Origin: Chloroflexota bacterium
GTDB taxonomy: Bacteria; Chloroflexota; Anaerolineae; Anaerolineales; UBA11858
Reading direction: 5' to 3'
DNA length: 14,350 bases
Assembly: GCA_030666985.1 (NCBI GenBank)
Contig: DAOUWT010000038.1
Location: forward strand, 1 to 14,350
Shown here: positions 1 through 6,219 of the stretch, piece by piece
Layout: each line of letters begins with the position of its first letter
How positions within the stretch are numbered: position 1 is the stretch's first letter
Notes under the pieces: generated by a model
Told to the model about the DNA's origin: nothing
Seen by the model: the letters and a program-made list of their open reading frames with translations, nothing else
Databases searched by the model: none
Translations under genes and position numbers: made by a program

Positions 1-22
1 ACTTCGCGCACGAGATTCTGCC

Positions 23-65
23 CCTCCCCAAAATTTGACACGCACTTCGTCACATTTGGGGGAGG
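23..65. repeat. Imperfect stem-loop downstream of plsC
   Basis: CCTCCCC (23-29) pairs with GGGGAGG (59-65) and TGAC (36-39) with GTCA (49-52), with an A/T-rich internal loop between them. No T-run follows in the gene direction, so an intrinsic terminator is not supported; a dispersed palindromic repeat is as likely. Nothing else is recognisable in 1-113. Confidence 0.4.
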
Positions 66-113
66 CTGGGAGGGGGCTGCCTATGCGGATTTCATAAATA
101 TAGTCAATTGCGA

Positions 114-160
114 CACGTGTTTCACGCAACACGCATCACGCATCACGCCTCACGCCTCAA
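114..160. repeat. 7-bp tandem array (about 7 units) overlapping the plsC stop
   Basis: Plus-strand units are CACGTGT, TTCACGC, AACACGC, ATCACGC, ATCACGC, CTCACGC, CTCAA(T). The plsC stop codon (150-152) is inside the sixth unit and the preceding Glu-Ala codons are repeat sequence as well. Confidence 0.9.
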
Positions 161-842
161 TATATTTTTCAAAATCAGCATATACCCCTCGATATTCCGG
201 GGGAAGTAAAACTGCAATATGCGCCATCACTATATCAGTGTTTTGCTGACGCGCTTCCCGGCGTTCTGCTCCCCTTCCCGCTACGGGGGGCAAATGGAAG
301 GGTTCTCCAATCCGCATCTCCAAGGTTGGTCTCTTGCCCTTGAAAGCCTTCTCTATATAATCTTCTGTGGTGCCAACAATCCCCACGGGAACAATCGGGA
401 CTTGGGTTTTTTCCGCGATATAGGCTATCCCTGGCTTGCCCCGCTGCATCCCCGGGGCATGTGAACGAGTGCCTTCGGGGGAGATCAACAAAACTTTCCC
501 GGATCGCAAAACCCCTATCACCAGTTGCAAGGCTTTCCGGTCATATTCTCCCCGGCGAACTGGGAGGCCATGATACATCCGCGCAAGTATAGCTTGCCCG
601 GGACGACGCCAAACATCGGCCGCGCCTATAATTTCTGGGAAAATAGGCCAAAATGCGCCTACAAAAGGAACCTCCAATATAGAAACATGATTCATAGCTA
701 TCAGGTAGGGACCTTCTGGGGGAATATACTCTTTACCTTCAACTTTCACAGGCCCCAAGAGACGAAATAAGACTTTGAAAACTGCTCGCAATATCCTGCG
801 AAAAACTCTGTAAATAAAAGTAACCTGGTAATCAGCGTTCAT
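150..842 (-). CDS. plsC: PlsC-type lysophospholipid (1-acyl-sn-glycerol-3-phosphate) acyltransferase
   Basis: Probably acylates lysophosphatidic acid to phosphatidic acid at the cytoplasmic membrane, the second acyl step of phospholipid synthesis. It has 230 residues from the ATG with a good ribosome binding site. A basic amphipathic N-terminus (FIYRVFRRILRAVFKVLFRLLG) precedes the acyltransferase domain. Motif I reads NHVSILE (51-57): the His of HX4D is present but the Asp is Glu57. Motif II is HGLPVRRGEYDR (91-102), motif III SPEGTRS (121-127) and motif IV VPIVPVG (148-154). The C-terminal PPEYRGVYADFE is common in bacterial relatives. The last codons and the TGA stop lie inside the heptad array at 114-160, so the extreme C-terminus is repeat-derived. 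Acyl-chain or alternative acceptor specificity cannot be judged. Confidence 0.92.
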   Translation of the reverse strand: MNADYQVTFIYRVFRRILRAVFKVLFRLLGPVKVEGKEYIPPEGPYLIAMNHVSILEVPFVGAFWPIFPEIIGAADVWRRPGQAILARMYHGLPVRRGEYDRKALQLVIGVLRSGKVLLISPEGTRSHAPGMQRGKPGIAYIAEKTQVPIVPVGIVGTTEDYIEKAFKGKRPTLEMRIGEPFHLPPVAGRGAERREARQQNTDIVMAHIAVLLPPEYRGVYADFEKYIEA

Positions 843-849
843 TATTTCA

Positions 850-855
850 CTCTCC
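850..855 (-). promoter_or_regulatory. Ribosome binding site of plsC
   Basis: GGAGAG stands 7 nt before the ATG at 842. It decides the start against the ATG at 914, whose reading passes through the heptad array and has no such site. Confidence 0.75.
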
Positions 856-875
856 AATTTTGCACGGCATAAACC

Positions 876-904
876 GTGAAACGTAAAAACGTGAAGCGTA
901 AACT
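876..904. repeat. Degenerate heptad array between cmk and plsC
   Basis: GTGAAAC, GTAAAAAC (one base longer), GTGAAGC, GTAAACT on the plus strand, the same word family as at 13700-13741. Translated on the minus strand it would give an N-terminal extension (FTLHVFTFH) to PlsC, which the ribosome binding site at 850-855 contradicts. Confidence 0.75.
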
Positions 905-918
905 TGCGCCTCATGGAT

Positions 919-1593
919 TTAGTGAATCAAACTCTCGATATCTGCCACTACCTCTTCAATCGTCAAGTTGTCGGTGTCAATGACCACAGCATCTTCAGCT
1001 GCGCGGAGAGGAGCGACCTCACGGGTGGAATCGATCTTATCACGCCGGCGCATGTTTTCCAAAATCGCCTCGAAGTCAGCGTTTTCGCCACGCTCAATGC
1101 GCTCTTCGTACCGCCGGCGGGCGCGTTCTTCTGCAGAGGCATCCAGATATATCTTCAACTCCGCATCGGGCAAGACTACCGTTCCAATATCGCGCCCTAC
1201 CATCACTACCTGTCCCTGCAAGCCAATCCTGCGCTGTTGAACCGTCAACGCGGCGCGAACGCCAGGGTAAGCCGACACGACCGAAACATTGGCGTCCACC
1301 TCAGGGAGCCGAATCTCCCAGGTGATGTCCTCCCCCTCCGCAAGCACATCATAATCGCGGCCATCCTCCACCGAGGGAGGCTGAACGTCAATGGGGATAC
1401 TCTCCGCCAAACCTGTCACCGCGGCCTCATCCTCAACAGAAGAATCACGCTGCAAAGCCATCCAAGTAACGGCCCGGTACATCACCCCGGTATCAAAATA
1501 TAAATACCCTATTTTTTCTGCTATGCGATTAGCAACCGTTGATTTACCCGATGCCGCCGGGCCGTCGATTGCAATACAATCTGGTAGTTTCAT
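919..1593 (-). CDS. cmk: (d)CMP kinase (cytidylate kinase)
   Basis: Phosphorylates CMP and dCMP to the diphosphates with ATP in the cytosol, for RNA, DNA and CDP-linked lipid precursors. The 224 residues are the usual bacterial length. The P-loop GPAASGKS spans 11-18, DTGVMYRAVT follows at 34-43 and the strongly conserved GRDIGTVV at 133-140. Next come YLDASAEERARRRYEE (149-164), a LID-like Arg-rich segment, and the RRRDKIDSTRE stretch near 185 with the DS(T)RE/L element of CMP kinases. The end ADDAVVIDT-like strand (AEDAVVIDTDNLT) is also typical. It lies 23 bp after the 613-aa gene and 76 bp before plsC, so it is probably co-transcribed with both. The functional link to the membrane genes may be only positional, although CTP/CMP supply feeds phospholipid synthesis next to plsC. 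Confidence 0.97.
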   Translation of the reverse strand: MKLPDCIAIDGPAASGKSTVANRIAEKIGYLYFDTGVMYRAVTWMALQRDSSVEDEAAVTGLAESIPIDVQPPSVEDGRDYDVLAEGEDITWEIRLPEVDANVSVVSAYPGVRAALTVQQRRIGLQGQVVMVGRDIGTVVLPDAELKIYLDASAEERARRRYEERIERGENADFEAILENMRRRDKIDSTREVAPLRAAEDAVVIDTDNLTIEEVVADIESLIH

Positions 1594-1596
1594 TAC

Positions 1597-1617
1597 TTAG
1601 TCCTTAGTCGGGTAGTC
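1597..1617. repeat. Short degenerate heptad run (3 units)
   Basis: TTAGTCC, TTAGTCG, GGTAGTC fill the 23-bp gap between the 613-aa gene and cmk. The last base belongs to the 613-aa stop codon, and the TCCTT across units 1 and 2 is the cmk ribosome binding site in reverse complement. Being only three units, it would not be convincing without the other arrays. Confidence 0.55.
1601..1605 (-). promoter_or_regulatory. Ribosome binding site of cmk
   Basis: AAGGA stands 7 nt before the ATG at 1593, a good Shine-Dalgarno geometry that fixes the start. It is made of heptad-repeat sequence. Confidence 0.7.
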
Positions 1618-3458
1618 TATTCTTCGATTGATTCCATGAAAATTTCTTCCAAGGGAGGTTCATCACTTTTAGCCTCTTCCTCTGCTACAGAGGGGAACAA
1701 ATCCCCCCGCACCCACAAAATATATTTTTCTTCCTTAATAGGAGCCTCCCGAAAGGCCACCCATCTTTTCCAATCCGCAGGGATAGCCTCCCCATCCCAG
1801 GCTGGGGAGGTTTGTAATACAAAATCCTGTCCACGATAGGCTGCCGTCCAGGGTTGGGAGGCGTCAACCTCCCAGGACTGGGAGGCGTCAACCTCCCAGG
1901 ACTGGGAGGCGTCAACCTCTCCGCTTATCATCACAGGGGGGAGCGTGTCCAAAGGCGCCGTCTCACGGAAACGAACCTCAGAAAATCCACGCAAAGCCCA
2001 AGGGAAAGCCGCGTTCTCGTCCAGGACAACAATCTCTAAATTCTCCTGTCGCCCGGTTTCCAGCAAGCCAAAATCTCCCAAGCTCTCTTGCAACAACCCT
2101 GTCTGTTCTCCTCCAGAGCCTGGAACCCACAACTCGCGGGAGCTGCCAGGGCGCAAATAAGCCGTCCCTACCATAACGGCCAAGACATAGACGCCCAGCG
2201 CAGCACTTATGCCAGACACTAATCCTTTGCAGGCCACGACCCAGCTCCATTCCCCGGTCACAATCGCCGTCACCAGGGCCGCCAGCAGCAGAGTTGCTCC
2301 CATGATACCCCACTGCAACCACTCCCCCTTTTCACCTCCGCCCGCCGATACCAAGCCCACAAAGCTCAACCAGGCCAGAGCGAACATCACAAAAATAAAA
2401 CCAGCTTGCAAGCGCGTCACCCAGGAGCCTTTCACCGCGCCCAAACTTCGCGCCAGCCCCATCCCCGCCAAGCCCCACAAGGGCACCAGGCTCCACGCCA
2501 AATCATAGACCTGCCGCCCCGGATAAAGGAGAGCCAGCCCCAGGGCCGCCACAAACCAGATGCTCAAAACTGTGGCCGCCTTCTCGCCCTTCACCAAGCC
2601 CCGCAAGCCGGCAGCCAGACCAAAAATCAACGCCAAGGGCTGATATACCAGAAGCGCGGCGGCCAATCTCCCGGCCGGGACGAGCGAGGGCTGTCCCCAC
2701 CCACCCACAAAAGCGGGCAGAGCACTCATCCATGCGCTAAGGCCTTGGTAGTGTTGGAGGAAGGACGTCGCCAGCAGGATCACCGCTCCCAAAGCGGATA
2801 CCACGCCCCAGGGGGATGCCTTGCCCCAGGGGGATGCCTTGCCCCAGGGGGATACCCATCCCCGGACGCTGGGGGGCGCGGAGACGCCAACCAGGCGGCC
2901 CATCCCCAGCGTGAGGGCTATCCCCAAAAGGCCCATCCACAACGAAGGGCCAGAGAGCAGGGCCATCCCCCCGAAAAAGACCGCCCAGGCCGGCTTCCCG
3001 GCCCAGAGCAATCCACAGGCTAACAACGTGAACGCCACGGCCAACATGGGGCCGCCCGCCAAACGGGATACGGCTACCAAACCGGGGTCAAGGGCTATCC
3101 CCAGGGCCATAATTAGGGCCGCCTCCCGGCCAAGTTTGTCTCGGAATAAAAAGGGCGCCAATATCAAGAGGCTTCCGACCAAAGCAGGCCAAAAGCGGGC
3201 CAAGGCGTTAGTGCTCTCCCACAAAGAGAAAAGACCTTCGGTCAACGTCAAATAGCCAGCCTGAAGGCCTATGTGGGAGGTCTGCCCTTGAGCCAGTTCC
3301 CAGGCTTGGTATGCCCAGGTGGCTTCGAACCCGCCCAGGGGGGCTTTGCCTAACATGAGGAGGCGCACAAAGAGGGCTAGGGCGAAAATTATTAGGTATA
3401 AGAGGTGTTCAAGGGTGATTTGTTTTTTAGTCATAGACATTGAGGTATTATATCGCAT
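1617..3458 (-). CDS. Divergent GT39/PMT-like polytopic membrane protein
   Basis: A 613-aa protein. Residues about 17-440 form a GT-C-like membrane domain with about 12 helices, and about 170 soluble residues follow. After helix 1 the loop reads GGFEATWAYQAWELAQG. The position of the family DE pair is FE (Glu45), so one acidic residue is lost, which questions catalytic competence. The late segment LALLYPGRQVYDLAWSLVPLWGLAG matches GT39 style. It may belong to the TIGR03663/Agl23-like group, which tends to occur beside YYY-domain genes, although the HGP motif of that group is not seen. Two in-frame tandem repeats interrupt it (residues 201-218 and 514-537). The start is uncertain: ATG at 3458, 3440 or 3434. 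The stop TAG sits in a short heptad run, 23 bp before cmk, so co-transcription is likely. Confidence 0.8.
   Translation of the reverse strand: MRYNTSMSMTKKQITLEHLLYLIIFALALFVRLLMLGKAPLGGFEATWAYQAWELAQGQTSHIGLQAGYLTLTEGLFSLWESTNALARFWPALVGSLLILAPFLFRDKLGREAALIMALGIALDPGLVAVSRLAGGPMLAVAFTLLACGLLWAGKPAWAVFFGGMALLSGPSLWMGLLGIALTLGMGRLVGVSAPPSVRGWVSPWGKASPWGKASPWGVVSALGAVILLATSFLQHYQGLSAWMSALPAFVGGWGQPSLVPAGRLAAALLVYQPLALIFGLAAGLRGLVKGEKAATVLSIWFVAALGLALLYPGRQVYDLAWSLVPLWGLAGMGLARSLGAVKGSWVTRLQAGFIFVMFALAWLSFVGLVSAGGGEKGEWLQWGIMGATLLLAALVTAIVTGEWSWVVACKGLVSGISAALGVYVLAVMVGTAYLRPGSSRELWVPGSGGEQTGLLQESLGDFGLLETGRQENLEIVVLDENAAFPWALRGFSEVRFRETAPLDTLPPVMISGEVDASQSWEVDASQSWEVDASQPWTAAYRGQDFVLQTSPAWDGEAIPADWKRWVAFREAPIKEEKYILWVRGDLFPSVAEEEAKSDEPPLEEIFMESIEE
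1787..1810. repeat. GC-rich hairpin related to the 24-bp repeat
   Basis: CCTCCCCA and TGGGGAGG form a perfect 8-bp stem around an 8-base loop that contains CCCAG. It resembles the CCTCCCAG/CTGGGAGG palindrome of the tandem repeat that begins 38 bp away, suggesting a degenerate fourth relative. It encodes SPAWDGEA. Confidence 0.5.
1848..1919. repeat. 24-bp tandem repeat (3 units), in frame
   Basis: Three contiguous units (1848-1871, 1872-1895, 1896-1919) encode VDASQSWE-type octapeptides at residues 514-537 of the 613-aa protein. The last two are identical and the first differs at two bases. Each junction contains the palindrome CCTCCCAGGACTGGGAGG or a close form of it. It lies in the soluble C-terminal tail. 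Confidence 0.92.
2805..2858. repeat. 18-bp tandem repeat (3 units), in frame
   Basis: Two identical units GCCCCAGGGGGATGCCTT and a third with three substitutions at its end. They encode six-residue units SPWGKA/SPWGKA/SPWGVV at residues 201-218 of the 613-aa protein, in a loop before a hydrophobic helix. Confidence 0.9.
3447..3452 (-). promoter_or_regulatory. Candidate -10 box (TATAAT) at the start of the 613-aa gene
   Basis: TATAAT lies on the minus strand overlapping codons 2-4 of the longest reading. It is 6 nt before the in-frame ATG at 3440. No Shine-Dalgarno sequence precedes any of the three candidate ATGs (3458, 3440, 3434). That geometry would suit a leaderless transcript starting at 3440, but no -35 box is evident. 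Confidence 0.22.
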
Positions 3459-3470
3459 GGGGTGAAAAAC

Positions 3471-3498
3471 TGGATATTGGATATTAGATATTGGATAT
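3471..3498. repeat. 7-bp tandem array (4 units)
   Basis: Units are TGGATAT, TGGATAT, TAGATAT, TGGATAT on the plus strand. The same word family appears at 6178-6219, 2.7 kb away at the next junction but one along the block. Confidence 0.85.
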
Positions 3499-3504
3499 TG
3501 GCAC

Positions 3505-3560
3505 AGCGAGGAATCTTTATGATGGCGGCAAGATTTCTCCTCGTCCCTCGTCGAAATGAC
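3505..3560. repeat. Imperfect inverted repeat of dispersed-element type
   Basis: GAGGAATCTT (3508-3517) pairs imperfectly with AAGATTTCTCCTC (3530-3542), and the block ends CGTCGAAATGACA just past the 824-aa stop codon. The ATTTCGACGAGG...AGATTCCTCG pattern resembles a common bacterial dispersed repeat. Together with the adjacent heptads it fills the 114-bp gap. Confidence 0.55.
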
Positions 3561-3572
3561 ATTGCTCGTTTC

Positions 3573-6047
3573 TCACTCATTTCCGTAGATTATAGTTTCT
3601 CCAAATTGTGCTGCCTGGGGAAGATTTTGGAAAAATTTCGTTTCTTGGAGGCCGTTAGGGCACCCTGCGGCTTCCACGTGGTAAGTGGTGCGTTCTAACG
3701 CGCCTACTACAACGTAGCGAATGTCGTATTTTTGGAGGATGGAATAAGCTGTTTCCCAATGCGGGGTGCAGTAGAGGGTGGTGATGTCGTTCTGGCGGGG
3801 GGTGACTTGCTCACTGTTGCCGCGCCACTGCACCTCGTGGAAGTCCCAGCCCAGGACGGTGGGCAGGCCGCTGTAGATGGCCATCCGCGCCGAGGAGGTG
3901 TAGCTCCCTCCCCCGGCTTCAGCGATCACGCCGAAGGGGGCCTGGTTGAGCCACTCCGCGGCGGCGGCGTCATCGGGGGAAGAACGCTCGAAAAAGGCGG
4001 CCCCGTCCAACGTCCTCCCCTGAGGGGGAGCAAACGCGCTCGTCTTTGACCACAGACCTTTCACGGGGTAGACCAGGGCCATCCCCAGGGTGATCAGAAA
4101 AACGGGCAAGAAGATGGCAAATCCAGCCAGTCGCAGCTTGCGGAATAATATCACGCTTCCATAGGCGGCGGCCACGCTCCACAGCAGCCAGGCCTGGTAA
4201 TAAAACTTGAAGATGGTGTTGATGCGGTATCCAAATAAGTCTTTTAGAAAAATGAACTCCGGCCCCAACACTAAGAGCGTGCCCCAGAAAATCAATAATA
4301 AGACAAAACCCTGAGTGGGCGAGAGGCTTCTAGTATCTTCCGCTTGGCCTGACTTGAATTTCCACAATAAGCCCATCACCAAGGACGCCAAGAGGGTCAG
4401 GGTAAGCCACGCCCCCGGTTGGGTCACGCGCCGCAAAAAGCCCTCCAAGACTAATTCGCGTAAATTGGGAGCGCCCAAAGAACCCAGGAAGATTTGTTTC
4501 AAGGCCTCAATTCCAGACAAGGGTGACAAAATTGCCATGAGAAGCACCAATAGGAGGAGCATTCCCAGCAAGCCCCCCAGGAGACCTAGGCCTAAGGATG
4601 CGCCTCGCGCCAAACGTCTCCGGCTGCCGTGTTTGCTCCACAAGTAGAACAAATACAGGAAAAGGGGGACAAAGAGCGGGCCGAACACGACCCACAAATG
4701 CGTCCCACGGGTGACGTAGATCACGTTGGGGATAAATCCGCCCGCCTGAGAGGATAATCCGAGAAAGAAGGGCAAATAAAGCAGGATGCCGGTTATGCCC
4801 AGGGCGATGCCCAAAGAGAAGAAATCGCCTAAGACCGCCTTGATGCTAATGCGCTCTTTGTTGGTGTCGAAAAAGCCTCGCAAGGCGTAGGCTCCAGCCA
4901 CCACCGCTACACCAATAGGGTAATCCCAAGTATTAAGAAAACTCATTCCGCCTACTACGAGGGCAATCGCAACAAAAGAAAGAGGCGAGAGGCGCAGGTA
5001 AAACAATTTCAGCCACTGGAATCCCTGGGCCTTAGGTTTATGGAGCAAGTTTAGGGCGAGGGCAAAGCAGATAAAGACAAATGGCATAGCCAAGACATGG
5101 GGGTGCAAATCGCCCAGCAGATAGGAGAAGAAGGGAAATTCGCTGATGACTTCTTTTTCATATCCATTGAAGTCAATATCCTGAACAACACGAGAGGCTC
5201 CCCACCACCACCAATGTCCAAATTCATTCCCCGATGGCGGCTGAATTAAACGCGGGATTTTCAACCAACTCCAAAAACCAGAGACCATCTGCCCAGTTTC
5301 TCCTTCGTGCCAAAAAACTCCTTGGGCGTGGAGGTAGTGCAGAAACCCTTCCCAGTTGCTGACGATGAGGGTGAAGAATGGGCCTAGCAGGGCAGCCAAA
5401 TGAGCGAAAGGCTGGTTTTCGCGCTGCTCTGAAAGCAATAAATTATAGACAAGTCCATAAACGCCTATAGCGGATAGAGCAAAGGTCAATGACAACCCCA
5501 AATTGAAGGCTACGCCCCCGGTAGTGGCAGTCAGTTTGGCGAGCATTGCTACCATTACATAGCCAAAATAATAATATGAAATTGAGTACCCTGAGAGCCA
5601 AGGGTCGTGAGGGGGGAGTGTCTCGGAACGCAAAATGGAGTTGATGAAGGCTAACTCCATGGGTTTTTCGGTTCCCATGATCTCCGGGTTGTTGGAGCGG
5701 ACAAAGGCCCATCCCAAGAAAGCTGCCAGAAAGAGAATTTCAGTTGTAATGACTACACGCAGATGCCTCCGCAGCCAAGACAGGATTTCATCCCATCCCG
5801 TTTTGGAGACAGCCCAGATGCTGAGGGCCAGCAACAGCCCAAAGGTGAAGGTCAACCCGCCGAGGTCGTTGCGGGTTATTCCTAATACGCCTAATATCCA
5901 AAAAAGATATCCCCACAGTAAAAGTCCCCCGGCCCGCGCGAAGGTATAGCCTCTGTCTGGCAAGGCGGAGGCAAGGCGATAGGTAAGGGGAAAGGTGACG
6001 AGGCCGAGAATTGATATTGTCAAGTACCAGAGGATGAGGTGTGGCAT
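3573..6047 (-). CDS. Stand-alone Chlor_Arch_YYY (DUF2298) polytopic membrane protein
   Basis: An 824-aa protein with about 14-16 hydrophobic helices and a soluble C-terminal lobe of about 150 residues. The signature order is GTEKPMELAF (125-134), PPHDPW (145-150), YYYFG (158-162), GDLHPH (312-317), LNTWDYP (371-377), FKFYYQAW (613-620) and GLPTVLGWDFHEVQWRG (727-743). Each has a counterpart in the C-terminal half of the 1651-aa protein, so the two are paralogues in tandem. Families TIGR03662/PF10060 describe this domain without a proven function; the 700-900 aa single-domain class fits well. The start is the first ATG and aligns with the start of the domain in the fusion protein, although it has no ribosome binding site. 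A role in polyprenyl-linked glycan transfer is inferred from the GT39 neighbours only. Confidence 0.9.
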   Translation of the reverse strand: MPHLILWYLTISILGLVTFPLTYRLASALPDRGYTFARAGGLLLWGYLFWILGVLGITRNDLGGLTFTFGLLLALSIWAVSKTGWDEILSWLRRHLRVVITTEILFLAAFLGWAFVRSNNPEIMGTEKPMELAFINSILRSETLPPHDPWLSGYSISYYYFGYVMVAMLAKLTATTGGVAFNLGLSLTFALSAIGVYGLVYNLLLSEQRENQPFAHLAALLGPFFTLIVSNWEGFLHYLHAQGVFWHEGETGQMVSGFWSWLKIPRLIQPPSGNEFGHWWWWGASRVVQDIDFNGYEKEVISEFPFFSYLLGDLHPHVLAMPFVFICFALALNLLHKPKAQGFQWLKLFYLRLSPLSFVAIALVVGGMSFLNTWDYPIGVAVVAGAYALRGFFDTNKERISIKAVLGDFFSLGIALGITGILLYLPFFLGLSSQAGGFIPNVIYVTRGTHLWVVFGPLFVPLFLYLFYLWSKHGSRRRLARGASLGLGLLGGLLGMLLLLVLLMAILSPLSGIEALKQIFLGSLGAPNLRELVLEGFLRRVTQPGAWLTLTLLASLVMGLLWKFKSGQAEDTRSLSPTQGFVLLLIFWGTLLVLGPEFIFLKDLFGYRINTIFKFYYQAWLLWSVAAAYGSVILFRKLRLAGFAIFLPVFLITLGMALVYPVKGLWSKTSAFAPPQGRTLDGAAFFERSSPDDAAAAEWLNQAPFGVIAEAGGGSYTSSARMAIYSGLPTVLGWDFHEVQWRGNSEQVTPRQNDITTLYCTPHWETAYSILQKYDIRYVVVGALERTTYHVEAAGCPNGLQETKFFQNLPQAAQFGETIIYGNE

Positions 6048-6050
6048 AGT

Positions 6051-6134
6051 GAGGTGTGTGAGGTGTGTGTGTTGCGTGAAACGTGTTGCGTGTTGCGTGA
6101 TGCGTGGTGCGAGGTGCGAGGTGCGAGGTAGGAG
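6051..6134. repeat. 7-bp tandem array (about 12 units) upstream of the 824-aa gene
   Basis: Starting at GAGGTGT, the sequence keeps 7-bp phase through units such as TTGCGTG, AAACGTG, TTGCGTG, TTGCGTG, ATGCGTG, GTGCGAG, GTGCGAG, GTGCGAG, GTAGGAG. It begins 3 bp upstream of the ATG at 6047, so it is the immediate 5' leader of the 824-aa gene. It shows no Shine-Dalgarno sequence. Confidence 0.9.
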
Positions 6135-6142
6135 ACAGAGGA

Positions 6143-6174
6143 GGCGAAGGAGCAGAGGAGCGGGGGAGCGGGGG
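6143..6174. repeat. 8-bp tandem array (4 units)
   Basis: Units are GGCGAAGG, AGCAGAGG, AGCGGGGG, AGCGGGGG. It is a short purine-rich octamer block between two heptad arrays; the G-runs are on the non-transcribed-sense (plus) strand. Confidence 0.7.
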
Positions 6175-6177
6175 AAC

Positions 6178-6219
6178 TAATATCCAATATCTAATATCCA
6201 ATATCCAATCTCTAATCTC
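6178..6219. repeat. 7-bp tandem array (6 units) overlapping the 3' end of the fusion gene
   Basis: Plus-strand units are TAATATC, CAATATC, TAATATC, CAATATC, CAATCTC, TAATCTC in exact 7-bp phase. The stop codon of the 1651-aa gene (TAG, minus strand, 6212-6214) spans the boundary of the last two units. Confidence 0.9.

Noticed and set aside
23..65. Rho-independent terminator after plsC
   Set aside because: A stem can form but it is interrupted by an internal loop and is not followed by a T-run in the gene direction.
843..914. Longer N-terminus for PlsC (24 extra residues)
   Set aside because: It is translated heptad repeat, and a strong GGAGAG site precedes the ATG at 842.
904..1503. 199-codon plus-strand open frame opposite cmk
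   Set aside because: It is the antisense of a fully convincing cmk with all family motifs; its own translation shows no recognisable domain and no ribosome binding site.
2406..3023. 205-codon plus-strand open frame opposite the 613-aa gene
   Set aside because: The translation is low-complexity and Pro/Gly/Gln/Arg-rich, caused by GC-rich hydrophobic codons and the 18-bp repeat on the other strand.
6051..6219. CRISPR array
   Set aside because: Units are contiguous 7- or 8-bp words without unique spacers of constant length, and no cas gene is present.
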